DNA from: Lithobates sylvaticus
Lineage: Eukaryota; Chordata; Amphibia; Anura; Ranidae
Length of the DNA: 64,000 bases
Reading direction: 5' to 3'
NCBI GenBank assembly: GCA_028564925.1
Contig: CM053032.1
Span: 116,939,490-117,003,489, forward strand
Position numbers and translations under genes: made by a program. Below, in pieces: positions 31,761 through 42,236 of the stretch. Numbering within the stretch: position 1 is the stretch's first letter; every line of letters starts with the position of its first letter. The notes under the pieces are model-generated. The model saw nothing but the letters and a program-made list of their open reading frames with translations, was not told where the DNA came from and made no database searches.

Positions 31761-34485
31761 ATTAGTTGTATGGTGTATGAGGGGCGCTAATTGGTTACAT
31801 AAATTTGTATGATTAAATATTCGTGGATATCAATTGTTACCCTCTACTGAAATATTTGTAGAATGATCTGCCTGTGGATGAGTGTAAATATGTGATTAGA
31901 AATGCTGGGAAAGCTAAATAACCTTAATGACTGTGTTACATATACTTAGTGACATATATAATAGATAAACATATACAGGGGGTCCCCGACTTACGAACGC
32001 CCGACCTACGAACATCCCCTACTTACGAACGAGGCGCTGCGGGGACCCTCCGCCATTTTCCGCCGTGTTTTGGCCGTTCTGCGCATGCGCGGCCATTCGG
32101 AGCCTCGGAAAACTTCGGAAATGTCCGTAATTTGCCGCGCATGCGCAGAACGGCATTGGACGGAACATCGGAAATGGTCGTATTTGTCGGTCTGCGCATG
32201 CGCGGCCGACTTACGAACATTTCCGACTTAAGTACAGGCGGGCAGTCCCTAACGAGTTCGTAACTCGGGGACCCCCTGTAGTGGTTCATACCCCAATTAA
32301 TACAGTGTTATTATGTCCAATATATGACATAAAATATTCAGTTCCTAACACACCCGTGTTAACACTGGAGATGTCCCTAGCCGGTGGTTTACCACCACCA
32401 CCGTGGTCACCTCTATGTATTTAATGTATACAGTTACAACAACCCTATATACAATAATAAACCATACAAAGTAAAATCTTGCCCTGTATAGTGCTGACTA
32501 AAGCAATCAAATATAATCGGAAAAAGTGAATTCTCAAAAAAACCACAATAAGGCACAGTCTAATATATACGGTGCCTCTATAATCAAATATTACCGTGAT
32601 AACAGATGAATTTTATAAACATCTAAAGTGAGTAGTATCCCAAACAAATATATAAATGCAAGTGGAAAAAAACGTTGTGATAAAGGAAAAAAGTGAAAGC
32701 AAAAGTTCATTTAGCAATCCTTGCTGTATAAAGACGTATTCACTCCTGTTGAAATCGCTTGTCAACCATCACCAAAAACAGTTCTTGTAACACCCAAAGT
32801 GAGAACCAGGAGAATTGAATGGCCGCTTACCAAATGAAGTAGATTACTTTAATTAAAAAGCAATCAGAAGCGCTTATACAGGATTGTGCCTGTTCACAAA
32901 GATACACCCACACTCTAGGCAGCTCTTCCTCCTCATAAATCAGCTCAGGTAGAATGGATGACATAAGTGGGAATAGAAAGAAGCGCACCTCATAGCGTAA
33001 TCTTGTTTTATTAAAATAATATTTTAAAAATACAGCAGCCAAAAGCCTACTTACATTGCCTAGTGCCTATCCGGCACTGAGGCTGCTTGCAAATAGATCC
33101 AATGGATGTACGGATCCTTCCCTCGTGGCTTCCTTGTTGAGCTCCGGCGTGCGTTCCACTCGCCAGTATCTCTGGACCAGTCAACAGGAAATCCGGGGAG
33201 TAGTACGTGCAATACAGATAGTGATCAGGTACCGCCTACCGACGTACGTTTCGTGGTGTCACGTCTTCAACGCCACACTGAAGACGTGACACCACGAAAC
33301 GTACGTCGGTAGGCGGTACCTGATCACTATCTGTATTGCACGTACTACTCCCCGGATTTCCTGTTGACTGGTCCAGAGATACTGGCGAGTGGAACGCACG
33401 CCGGAGCTCAACAAGGAAGCCACGAGGGAAGGATCCGTACATCCATTGGATCTATTTGCAAGCAGCCTCAGTGCCGGATAGGCACTTGGCAATGTAAGTA
33501 GGCTTTTGGCTGCTGTATTTTTTAAATATTATTTTAATAAAACAAGATTACGCTATGAGGTGCGCTTCTTTCTATTCCCACTTATGTCATCCATTCTACC
33601 TGAGCTGATTTATGAGGAGGAAGAGCTGCCTAGAGTGTGGGTGTATCTTTGTGAACAGGCACAATCCTGTATAAGCGCTTCTGATTGCTTTTTAATTAAA
33701 GTAATCTACTTCATTTGGTAAGCGGCCATTCAATTCTCCTGGTTCTCACTTTGGGTGTTACAAGAACTGTTTTTGGTGATGGTTGACAAGCGATTTCAAC
33801 AGGAGTGAATACGTCTTTATACAGCAAGGATTGCTAAATGAACTTTTGCTTTCACTTTTTTCCTTTATCACGTTTTTTTCCACTTGCATTTATATATTTG
33901 TTTGGGATACTACTCACTTTAGATGTTTATAAAATTCATCTGTTATCACGGTAATATTTGATTATAGAGGCACCGTATATATTAGACTGTGCCTTATTGT
34001 GTTTTTTTTGAGAATTCACTTTTTCCGATTATATTTGATTGCTTTAGTCAGCACTATACAGGGCAAGATTTTACTTTGTATGGTTTATTATTGTATATAG
34101 GGTTGTTGTAACTGTATACATTAAATACATAGAGGTGACCACGGTGGTGGTGGTAAACCACCGGCTAGGGACATCTCCAGTGTTAACACGGGTGTGTTAG
34201 GAACTGAATATTTTATGTCATATATTGGACATAATAACACTGTATTAATTGGGGTATGAACCACTATATGTTTATCTATTATATATGTCACTAAGTATAT
34301 GTAACACAGTCATTAAGGTTATTTAGCTTTCCCAGCATTTCTAATCACATATTTACACTCATCCACAGGCAGATCATTCTACAAATATTTCAGTAGAGGG
34401 TAACAATTGATATCCACGAACACGAATATTTAATCATACAAATTTATGTAACCAATTAGCGCCCCTCATACACCATACAACTAAT
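31761..34485. repeat. Near-perfect inverted repeat, about 1.2-kb arms, 9-nt spacer
   Basis: Matching landmarks, left to right and mirrored: 'attagttgtatggtgtatga' (31761) with its complement (to 34485); 'gttcctaacacacccgtgtt' (32341) with 34180-34203; 'ctacttacattgcc' (33047) with 33490; 'acgtttcgtggtgtcacgtc' (33246) with 33284-33303. One arm is uninterrupted, the other is split by the MITE. RNA across it would fold into one very long hairpin. Confidence 0.95.
31976..32278. mobile_element. TA-flanked MITE in the left palindrome arm
   Basis: It starts CAGGGGGTCCCCGACTTACG and ends CTCGGGGACCCCCTG, with TA at 31974-31975 and 32279-32280. The other palindrome arm (about 34255-34275) shows the uninterrupted site with one TA, so the 303-bp length and TA duplication are confirmed within this window. 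Internal 'acttacgaac' repeats occur. Non-coding. Confidence 0.9.
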
Positions 34486-34497
34486 GATCATTGAAAG

Positions 34498-34758
34498 AGC
34501 TGATCACATTGACCGCCGGAGACGGACTGTCTGGTCACCTGGGCTGCCTTAAGTGCTGTGTTAATTAACATGCTAATTATATAGTTGTCTACCAAGTTGT
34601 TGCTAGAGGGTTTTGGGTACCATGTCAAGTGCATGTGGGTTAACACACGTATACATGAAGAGATAATCTTATTTCAAAGTCTTAATTTTAATATTTATTT
34701 TAATGTGTTTTTTTTTAAAATATCCAATTCTCCCTATATATAATACACCACCACAATG
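34498..34758. other. Repeat remnant shared with 3288-3550
   Basis: The block 34557-34605 ('gtgctgtgttaattaacatg', then 'tgtctaccaagttgttgcta') recurs around 3288-3335 and 3510-3545. The rest is AT-rich with a T run at 34708-34716. No gene. Confidence 0.4.
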
Positions 34759-35045
34759 GATTTGAAATGAAACTAGCAAGATGTGCTTTAACTGCAGACT
34801 TGCAGCTTTAATTTGGATGGTATTTATATCCAAATCAGGTGAACAGTGTAGGAATTACAAGTTTGTATATGTGCCTCCCACTTTTTAAGGGACCAAAAGT
34901 AATGGGACAATTGGCTGCTCAGCTGTTCCATGGCCAGGTGTGTGTTATTCCCTCATTATCCCATTTACAAGGAGCAGATAAAAGGTCCAGAGTTAATTTC
35001 AAGTGTGCTATTTGCATTTGGAATCTGTTGCTGTCAACTCTCAAT

Positions 35046-35169
35046 ATGAGACCCAAAGAGCTGTCACTATCAGTGAAGCAATCCATCATTAGGCTGAAAA
35101 AACAAAACAATCCCATCAGAGAGATAGCAAAAACATTGGGTGTGGCCAAATCAACTGTTTGGAACATCC
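35046..35169 (+). pseudogene. Tc1 transposase, N-terminal helix-turn-helix
   Basis: The likely start at 35046 gives MRPKELSLSVKQSIIRLKKQ followed by 'NNPIREIAKTLGVAKSTVWN'. This is the first helix-turn-helix of the paired-like DNA-binding domain of Tc1 transposases, which binds the terminal inverted repeat. The reading frame runs straight into the TTAA at 35170, the insertion point of the next element. Confidence 0.9.
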
Positions 35170-35173
35170 TTAA

Positions 35174-36172
35174 CCCCTTCAATACCCACCCATAGTCATA
35201 TGACGCCCACAAGGTGGATCTACCATCCTCGGTGGGCGTCATATGACATCCTCCCATTCCCGGCCGCCTGGGGGGCGCGCGCGCGCCGCCGCCGGCGCGC
35301 TCGGGACCCGGTGCGGGTGCCCGGCGGCCTCGATGTCCGCCGGGCACCCGCGATTGCCCGTTAAAACAACGGGACCGCGTGTAAACACACAGCTCCACGT
35401 CCTGTCAGCGAGCAGGAGACCGATCATGTGATCCCAGCACGGAGGAACACATGATCGGTCTCCTCCCCTTGAGTCCCCTCCCCCCACAGTTAGAATCACA
35501 CATTTAGGGAAAACATTAACCCCTCCCCGCCCCCTAGTGTTAACTCCTTCCCTGCCAGTCACATTTACACAGTAATCAATGCAATTTTATAGCAACGATC
35601 GCTGTGTAAATGTGAATGGTCCCAAAAATGTGTCAAAAGTGTCCGAAGTGTCCGCCGCAATGTCGCAGTCACGAAAAAAAAATAAAAAATAAAATAAAAA
35701 AAAAAATCGCAGATCGCCGCCATTACTAGTAAAAAAAAAAAAAAAAAAATGCAATAAATCTATCCCCTATTTTGTAGACGCTATAACTTTTGCGCAAACC
35801 GATCAATATACGCTTATTGCGATTTTTTTTACCAAAAATATGTAGAAGAATACGTATCGGCCTAAACTGAGGAAAAAAATAGTTTTTTTTAAAAAAAAAA
35901 AAAATGGGATATTTATTATAGCAAAAAGTAAAAAATATTGTGCTTTTTTTCAAAATTGTCGCTCTTCTTTTGTTTATAGCGCAAAAAATAAAAACCGCAG
36001 GGGCGATCAAATACCACCAAAAGAAAGCTCTATTTGTGGGAAAAAAAGGACGTCAATTTTGTTTGGGTGTAACGTCGCACGACCGCGCAATTGTCAGTTA
36101 AAGCGACGCAGTGCCGAATCGCAAAAAGTGCTCTGGTAAGGAAGGGTGAAAAATGGCCCGGTGCTGAAGCAG
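35174..36172 (-). mobile_element. TTAA family T element (999 bp) inside the Tc1 transposase
   Basis: It is bounded by TTAA at 35170 and 36173. The left end is CCCCTTCAATACCCACC, the right end GTGCTGAAGCAG. The core is the reverse complement of family T text ('ccctattttgtagacgctat', 'ccaccaaaagaaagctctat', 'acgtcaattttgtttggg'). A GC-rich inverted part lies at 35260-35360 ('cgcgcgcgccgccgccggcg'). No ORF of significance. Confidence 0.75.
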
Positions 36173-36176
36173 TTAA

Positions 36177-36662
36177 AGGGGAGGGCCAGCCGGGAAAAAA
36201 AAATTAAAAGTCAGCAGCTACAAAACACTGTAGCTGCTGACTTTTAATAAGCAGACTTACCTGTCCTGGGTGGCTGCGATGTCGGCCGCCCGAGAACGAT
36301 CGTCCCTCGGGTCTCGGTTCCCGGCACCGCCATTCCACCTAATGGAAACAGGCAGCGTAGCCTTGCTGGCTTCTCTGCCTGTTTCCTACTGCGCATGCAC
36401 GAGTCGCGCATCGCTTTGTGAATGGGGAACGCGATGTGTTGTGGGACACACAGTTCCCATAACACACCGCGCCCCATTCACTAGAAGACGGCGCTAGGAG
36501 CAGAAGACAGAACAGCTCCGCGGAACAAGAAGAAGAGGCAGATTAGGACGATCTGCCTAGCAACAGCCATTTCTGGCAAGTAAAAAAAATAAAATAATTT
36601 TTTCCCCCATTTTTAATTTTTATTAACATTTTTATGAAGTTTTTTTTTCAGGGTGGCCCTCC
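36177..36662 (+). mobile_element. Short element with 'ggagggcca' inverted ends and hairpin
   Basis: The left end, after TTAA, is 'aggggagggccagcc'; the right end is 'gggtggccctcc', an inverted match. The pair 'aaaagtcagcagctac' / 'gtagctgctgactttt' (about 36206-36246) forms a hairpin. It belongs to the same family as 8092-8560. It lies directly against the TTAA element, so one probably inserted beside or into the other. Confidence 0.6.
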
Positions 36663-37306
36663 AAAAAGAAAAACGCACCGGTGAGCTCAGCAACACCAAA
36701 AGACCCGGAAGACCACGGAAAACAACTGTGGTGGATTACCGAAGAATTCTTTCCCTGGTAAAGAAAACACCCTTCACAACAGTTGGCCAGATCAAGAACA
36801 CTCTCCAGGAGGTAGGTGTATGTGTGTCAAAGTCAACAATCAAGAGAAGACTTCACCAGAGTAAATACAGAGGGTTCCCCACAAGATGTAAACCATTAGT
36901 GAGCCTCAAAAAACAGGAAGGCCAGATTAGTTTGCCAAACATCTAAAAAAGCCTTCACAGTTCTGGAACAACATCCTATGGACAGATGAGACCAAGATCA
37001 ACTTGCACCAGAGTGATGGGCAGAGAAGAGTATGGAGAAAGAAAGGAAATGCTCATTATCCAAAGCATACCACCTCATCAGTGAAGCATGGTGGTTGTAG
37101 TGTCATGGTGTGGGCATGTATGGCTGCCAATGGAACTGGTTCTCTTGTATTTATTGATGATGTGACTGCTGACAAAAGCAGCAGGATGAATTCTGAAGTG
37201 TTTCGGGCAATATTATCTGCTCATATTCCGCAAAATGCTTCAGAACTCATTGGACGGCGCTTCACAGTGCAGATACACAATGACCCGAAGCATACTGCAA
37301 AAGCAA
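36663..37306 (+). pseudogene. Tc1 transposase, second helix-turn-helix and part of DDE domain
   Basis: 36663-36946 gives 'KEKRTGELSNTKRPGRPRKT' (GRPR AT-hook-like linker) and the second helix-turn-helix 'VGQIKNTLQEVGVCVSKSTI'. After a frame change near 36945 (a short deletion just before 'catctaaaaaagcc'), the catalytic domain continues: WTDETK (first Asp), 'HGGCSVMVWACMAANGTGSL', then IHNDPKHTAKA with the second Asp. The final catalytic residue of the DDE triad is beyond the truncation. Not functional. Confidence 0.9.
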
Positions 37307-38080
37307 TGTGCATAGGATGACGTTTTGTAAATCCGCCCTCCTATAAAAAAACACTGCTCTGCGCCTCAGGATTTAAAATCTTGCAAAAAGAAAAAAACTT
37401 TATAAAATAAAATATAAAGTGCAAAATCTATAGTATAAAATATATACCACTTATAGCAGCCACTTAAAAGATAGGTAATAAATAATACAATAAATGTAAA
37501 ACGCCAAAGGTATCTTAAATTATTGTAGCAGCACTTCTAGTCAGATGTAAGCAAGTCCGACCAGCTAACATTAATAGTCCATCAATGAGTATTATATAAA
37601 CTGGAGAAACAGTCTTAAAATAGTTGCTGTGATGCCTGTTAGAGCCTTCCACCAAACATTCCACCACATGTAGTATCCTTCCCCTATGGGGGTACACTCA
37701 CCAGATGTACAGCAAAATTGCGCCTGTATTTTAAACAGATTCTCCACCTCTCCTTCAAGATTCCACCAGATGTCGGCACACCATAACCCAGGTTTCAGTA
37801 AACATGTGGAAGGAATAACATGACCACATAGCGTAATACTGATAAATGAAATGTATTGTTCCCCAAACAAAGAACTCCCCTGAGTTAGTAAAGCGTACCA
37901 TAAAAATAAACAATTAGGGCAAATGTAAAGTGCACTGTGCCTCCGTTTCCCCTTGCCGGAAATGTGGAGGGTATCCGCTGTGTACAGCAGCGGTCTGCTT
38001 CCTTTTTCCTCGGCTCGTGGAGCGCAGATGTGGAGCGCACACGTCTCTTCCGGTTGGTTTACACATCTGACGCGTTTTGT
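37307..38080 (-). repeat. AT-rich repeat with an 'acgcgttttgtcac' core
   Basis: The unit runs from a GC-rich head at 38080-37950 ('gacgcgttttgtcacttcc', 'ccggttggtttacac') into an AT-rich body that ends near 37310 ('gttttgtaaatccgccctcc'). Similar organisation, a GC-rich head with an ACG-CGTTT/ACGTTTCG motif followed by a long AT-rich body, is seen in the palindrome arms (head at 33220-33330). I treat it as the same broad class, but sequence identity is low. An open minus frame continues from DIRS gag into it by chance. Confidence 0.45.
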
Positions 38081-39194
38081 CACTTCCAACTTCGTCTTGG
38101 GGACGCCCTCTAAGGAGGAACCGAATAAGAGCTTGCCTTCAAAGGGGATGCCGCAGAGTTTATTCTTGGAGGTAAGATCACCTTCTAAAGATTTAAGCCA
38201 GATAGTTTGCCTAGAAGAATTAATGAGAGCAGAAGCCCTGGCTGCCGATTTCACTGAATCTGCTGCTGCTCTTTCTGGCAAAAAGGAAACTGACTTGGCA
38301 ATGAGTGGGAGGGACTCCCTAATCTCTTCATTGGGGGTGTCGGATGACAGAAGATCATCCAGACGCTGAACCCATATGTCTAAATTCCTAGCCACACAGG
38401 TGGATGCTACCGCCAGACCTAAAGAAAAAGCTGAAGCATCCCAGGCCTTACGTAGCAATGAGTCGGCCTTTCTATCCATTTGATCCTTAAGGACCCCAGA
38501 ATCTTCAAAAGAAAGATCTGACCTCTTGGATACCTGTGACATAGGGGCATCTAATCTGAGACACTTGAAGAAAACCTCCTCGAACTCAGACTGAAAAGGG
38601 AATCTTCTTTTGTGTCCTCTGGAGTGGAACATTTTTCAGGTTCTCTCCACTCTGAAAGAATCATGTCCCTAAGTGACTGGTGTACCAGAAAGGCTCTTGC
38701 TTTCCCCCCCGTAGACCCCTATACATTTTATCCTGTACAGATTGGGTTTGCTGTGGCATCTCAATCTGCTCTGAGGTATATATTGACTTTAGCAGTTTGT
38801 CAATATCTTCAACTGGAAAAAGATATTTAGATGAGCTACCCATATCTTCCTCTGATGCAGATTCCTCATCAGATGAAGAAACTGGATTCTCACCTGCCTC
38901 TAGATCAGAAGTATTGAATGAACTAATGGTCTCAGACACTAACAAAGGAAGGGATCTAGCAGAGGCTGAAGGCTCTTGAGCTAAGGGTCTAGATGAGGAA
39001 GGCCCTAGAACATATACCCTGTCATTAAGGGACCGAAATTAGTCCACTACCTCCTTCATAGAAGACATTAACTCGTTAGAAGAGGAAGTCTCTGAACTAG
39101 CATTGAATGGAATACAATCCTCACAAAATAGTTTTCTATTACTATCAGAAAGCCTGGCCCTACAGTTCCAACATTTCTTCTTCACCGGTTTGGC
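38080..39194 (-). pseudogene. DIRS gag second exon (block D)
   Basis: Order of parts: KPVKKKCWNCRARLSDSNRK with the C-x2-C pair and a following 'LFCEDCI'; an acidic Ser/Glu region (38820-38945: SSDEESASEEDMGSSSKYLF); then, 38080-38632, 'KRSDLSFEDSGVLKDQMDRK', 'CVARNLDIWVQRLDDLL', 'KSAARASALINSSRQTIWLK' and 'KNKLCGIPFEGKLLFGSSLE'. Each matches its counterpart in the whole copy (47411-48540). Confidence 0.8.
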
Positions 39195-39945
39195 CTAGAA
39201 AAAAAAAAAGCAGAAACAAGAACCATAACTAAAAAGAGGTTCCATACAAAAGGCCCCCTGTTCAGATATCCACAGACAAGGGCTTACCTTGGGGGCAGTA
39301 TGGGACGTGGATGCTGCCGCTGGTTCAATACGAGCGGACGCTCCATCCTCAGACCTGTCCTCAAGCTCCATGAAGCAAGTGGAGATTGGCCGTAGAGTAG
39401 ACTGCTGCAGTACAGCTAAATGCACTGGTCTGGCGTTCAGGCAGACTGTTCCTCAAGCAGCATGTCCTCAGAGTATCCATGCCAAGGAGGACAGTTCCAC
39501 ACAGCAGAGCTGGGGAAAAAATGGAAGGATGTTGCCACCACTCACAGGTAGGCAAGTAACCCCAAAAAAGAGGAACCCTTCTGGTAGGAGGATCAGCCTC
39601 GTCTCCGGGGGGGGGGGGGGGGGGGAGGGCTGCGCCGTAGTCGGGCTGGGCGCCGTCCGCCTTTGGGTGGCTCGAGAGGCAGGCGGGCCCGGGACTATCA
39701 CTCAGGACTTGGCCACAACTAGTCCTGGATGAAAACCAGAGAGGGGGGTCCACCAACCAGTTACCAGACCCAAGAAATACAAAAAACGTGTCGGTACTCC
39801 TGGAGGGTCTGGAAACACAAAACTACTGAGGGTCAGAGGAAAGGGAGGGGCCTTTTAAATTGTATCTGATTTGTGTTTCCTGTAGAGGGCGGAGCCTATC
39901 ATCTCTCAAGTAGCGGTCCTGGAAGGTAAGGGGGGAAATTACTTA
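38080..39945 (-). mobile_element. DIRS-type block D: 5' end and gag, broken
   Basis: Minus strand: 5' terminal repeat relative (39870-39945), untranslated region with a G run (39608-39624), first exon ending at 39288, a 93-bp intron (39287-39195; GTAAGC...CTAG), then gag down to 38080. pol and recombinase are absent; the element is cut in gag by the repeat at 37307-38080. gag protein is clearly diverged from the other lineages. A few breaks. Confidence 0.8.
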
Positions 39946-39949
39946 TATG

Positions 39950-40212
39950 CTAAATTTTATAACAGAAATTAAGAAAAAAAAAATGTTTCTAAATTTTCTG
40001 TCTTATTTCATTTGTTTAGAAAACAATAAAAAACCCAGTGGTGAATAAATACCACCAAAAGAAAACTGTCTCAAAAAAAAAAAAAAAAGATAAAAATGTC
40101 ATATGGGTACAGTGTTGCATGACCGCGCAATTGCCATTCAAAGCGTGACAGCCCTGAAAGCTGAAAATTGGCCTGGGCAGGAAGAGGGTGAATGTGCCCT
40201 GTGAAGTGGGTA
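39950..40212 (-). mobile_element. TTAA family T fragment
   Basis: It contains the reverse-orientation family T core: 'aataaaaaacccagtggtga', 'accaccaaaagaaaactgtc', 'tgcatgaccgcgcaattgcc' and 'gggcaggaagagggtgaa'. The right terminus is decayed ('gtgaagtgggtaaa'). A-run expansion at 40074-40088. Confidence 0.6.
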
Positions 40213-40620
40213 AAGTGGTAGTAAACACTGTTGGGATACTTGTACCTACAGATAAGCTTATAATAAAGCCTACCTGTCGGTACAAGGAATCGTGCACCAT
40301 TTAGGAGATATTCAGTGTTATACCTGTGCCATTCCTTCAGAGCTCTGTGCTGTGGCCGTGACTCCAGTGAGCATGCGCTGAAGTGGCATAATCGCGGCTC
40401 GGCCATTCAAGTGGCCGCAGCCTGCAAACCAGGGTGAAGATGGAAGGCAGACCAAGCCAAGATGGAAGCCTCAACAGCGGTGACAGTGTTCTGCTGGAGG
40501 GCTTCCTTTTAAGGTAAATATTTCACAATGTGCTAGCATGTGGTGCATACTGGCACATTATGCTCTCAACTTGCAGGGAGATTATTTTTTTTAATGTGCA
40601 TGAGTTTACTACCGCTTTAA
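40213..40620. mobile_element. MITE with TAAAGYGGTAGTAAAC ends
   Basis: The left end TAAAGTGGTAGTAAAC at 40213 is the inverted match of GTTTACTACCGCTTTA ending at 40619 (one mismatch in 16). About 407 bp, non-coding. Target duplication unclear. Confidence 0.75.
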
Positions 40621-40706
40621 GTAGGCCTTCATATTATATAGTTTTGGTAGATCTAAAGTTGATTGTGCAGAGGTTGTATGGTCAGATGGCAATATGTATG
40701 ATTAGC

Positions 40707-40884
40707 CTAAAGCTCACCACACACATTACAATCTGACTGTACAATCTCTACCACAAAACATGTAGTGCAGGTGGCTGGATTAAATACAGATAGATTGGAT
40801 AGATTAGGTAGGTCAGTCCCAATATTACATGGCTTGCTGAATCTAAAATCCACAGTTAGATTGTAATGTGTATGGTGACCCTTA
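40707..40884. mobile_element. Short MITE with 'caccacacacattacaatct' ends
   Basis: The left end 'gctcaccacacacattacaa' and the right end 'attgtaatgtgtatggtgac' are inverted copies over about 27 bp with two mismatches, and the matching extends into 'tctgactgt' / 'acagttaga'. The element is about 178 bp, AT-rich, non-coding. Confidence 0.75.
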
Positions 40885-41086
40885 TGGCTCCTATTACACG
40901 TGTGGCCAAGGGCTTCTCACAGCTGTAGACATGCCGCGGGTGCAATGGCGTTATACACGGCCATGGCAAAACATACAGCATGTCGTGACTAATGTAGGGT
41001 ATGCTCTGCAACCGCCCTGCAATTGCGTGCAATGCACACAATTGTGGTGCGGTTGTACAGTAACAGGTTAAACATATTGCCTTCTC

Positions 41087-41394
41087 ACTAAGGGTCGGTT
41101 CACGCTGAGGCAGCATGACTGCGCTAGTAGGACGGTAAAAAAAGTCCTGCTAGCAGCATCTTTTGAGCGGTGAAGGAGCGGTGTATTCACCGCTCCTACT
41201 CATTTAAATCAATGGGGCAGTGCGGCTATACTGCCGGCAAAGCGGCACGGTTTTAACCCTTTTTCGGCCGCTAGCAGGGGTTAGAACCGCCCCGCTAGCG
41301 GCCAAATACCACTGCTAAAACGACAGTAAAGCAGCGCTAAATATAGCGCTGCTTTACCACAGATGCCGCACCGCCCCAGTGTGAAAGGGGCCTA
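41087..41394. mobile_element. Harbinger-like MITE, degenerate ends
   Basis: Left 'taagggtcggttcacgctg' and right 'cagtgtgaaaggggcctaa' are imperfect inverted ends. The right end resembles the TTAGGCCCC terminus of the Harbinger derivative at 52141-53018. Inside are local hairpins ('gagcggtgaaggagcggtg' facing 'caccgctc', and 'cagcgctaaatatagcgctg'). Confidence 0.55.
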
Positions 41395-41539
41395 AGGGTT
41401 GGCTCAGGCGTGTTTGCAGCTCCACATGCCCGTGCAGAGATCGGGAAATGTCTCACTGCCTGTGATTAGTGCTGCGCAGTGTAAGCTTCCTGGCGGGCTA
41501 GGACACGCGGCGCTGCAAACACGCCTGAGCCCATCCTTA
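41393..41539. mobile_element. 147-bp MITE with long terminal inverted repeats
   Basis: Left TAAGGGTTGGCTCAGGCG and right CGCCTGAGCCCATCCTTA pair with few mismatches, continuing through 'tgtttgcag' / 'ctgcaaaca' (27 bp in total). It abuts the preceding element and shares its TAA edge. Confidence 0.8.
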
Positions 41540-42236
41540 CTCCTCACCACCTGTCAAACACCTTTGAAAACTGATCTGAGCTAGGATCGCTTTTCAGAGA
41601 AGTGGTAGTCATTGCCAAACATGGAAACAAGCCCTTAGGAGCAGTTTCACACTGCCACGCATTACTTCATTCTGCTAACACACCATGAGATTATAATAGC
41701 ATTTGTTTCTTCCTATCACAAAGATCTATCTATATGCAACACACTGCCAGGGGAAATAGCTACAACTGGTAAACTATAGAATTGTGTTATTCTGGGAAAC
41801 CCCTAACTGGCAGTGTGTAGACAGGGGCATTATTCTCAATCACACATTGATATCCTTACCATATTTCCTCGACAACAGACGTGCACGTTCCTGACTCCTT
41901 CGCCTAGCAGCTAACACCGATGACTCCGTTCCCTTGGCAACAGTCACAACTATCATGCGCAGACTCCGTGGTCGCTCCACTTACGTGCGCGGGGAAATAT
42001 GACAGCGCCCCCTATCAGGGATTACATGGTCCCTATATACGTTTAGTGCATTCGTCTTATTTTTACGTTGTGTACGACGTTTCCAGATTTAAATATGGCT
42101 GATCTACAGTTTCCGGTTTCTGACGCCTGTCAGTTAAATGGGGGCGTGGATAATTGCTAACTTACGGAACGACAATGGGGGTCAAAGTGGGCGTAGTGGT
42201 TAAGGAACGAGTGCCACTGCCAGAAAAACAAGAAAT
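41540..42236. other. Non-repeat stretch, possible CpG-bearing promoter region
   Basis: 41540-41860 shows no feature. From about 41875 CpG becomes frequent ('ctcgacaacagacgtgcacg', 'gcgcagactccgtggtcgc', 'cttacgtgcgcgggg', 'acgttgtgtacgacg') in a window otherwise poor in it outside repeats. A short frame starting at 42094 (MADLQFPVSDACQLNGGVDN) ends after 22 codons. It might be the promoter and leader of the ORF that follows. No TATA box or known factor site is claimed. Confidence 0.25.

Larger units (their letters stand above)
31541..34497. mobile_element. Giant palindromic insertion with 14-bp flanking direct repeats
   Basis: Direct repeats ATGATCATTGAAAG lie at 31541-31554 and 34484-34497. 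Between them are a 206-bp single-copy part (31555-31760), a left arm (31761-33269), a 9-nt centre (33270-33278) and a right arm (33279-34485). The right arm is the reverse complement of the left one over about 1.2 kb, with very few differences (for example 6 extra bases near 34420). The left arm alone carries a 303-bp MITE (31976-32278). No protein I recognise; mirrored ORFs are the same sequence read twice. The flanking repeat length fits target-primed integration. Family unknown. Confidence 0.85.
34759..37306 (+). mobile_element. Tc1-type DNA transposon, split by two nested insertions and 3'-truncated
   Basis: The left part (34759-35169) holds untranslated sequence and the transposase N-terminus. 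The right part (36663-37306) holds the remainder of the DNA-binding region and the first part of the catalytic domain. Between them sit two non-coding elements (35174-36172 and 36177-36662). The 3' end, with the last catalytic residues and terminal repeat, is lost where another repeat starts near 37307. The sequence around 'ccaaaagtaatgggacaatt' is one I know from widespread vertebrate Tc1 copies. Confidence 0.85.

Noticed and set aside
33056-33492. Identical 68- and 77-codon ORFs on opposite strands
   Set aside because: They are the same DNA read twice, once in each arm of the palindrome; no protein similarity is recognised.
37592-38632. A single 346-codon protein
   Set aside because: Its first half is DIRS gag (block D) and its second half is chance reading into the neighbouring repeat from about 38080.
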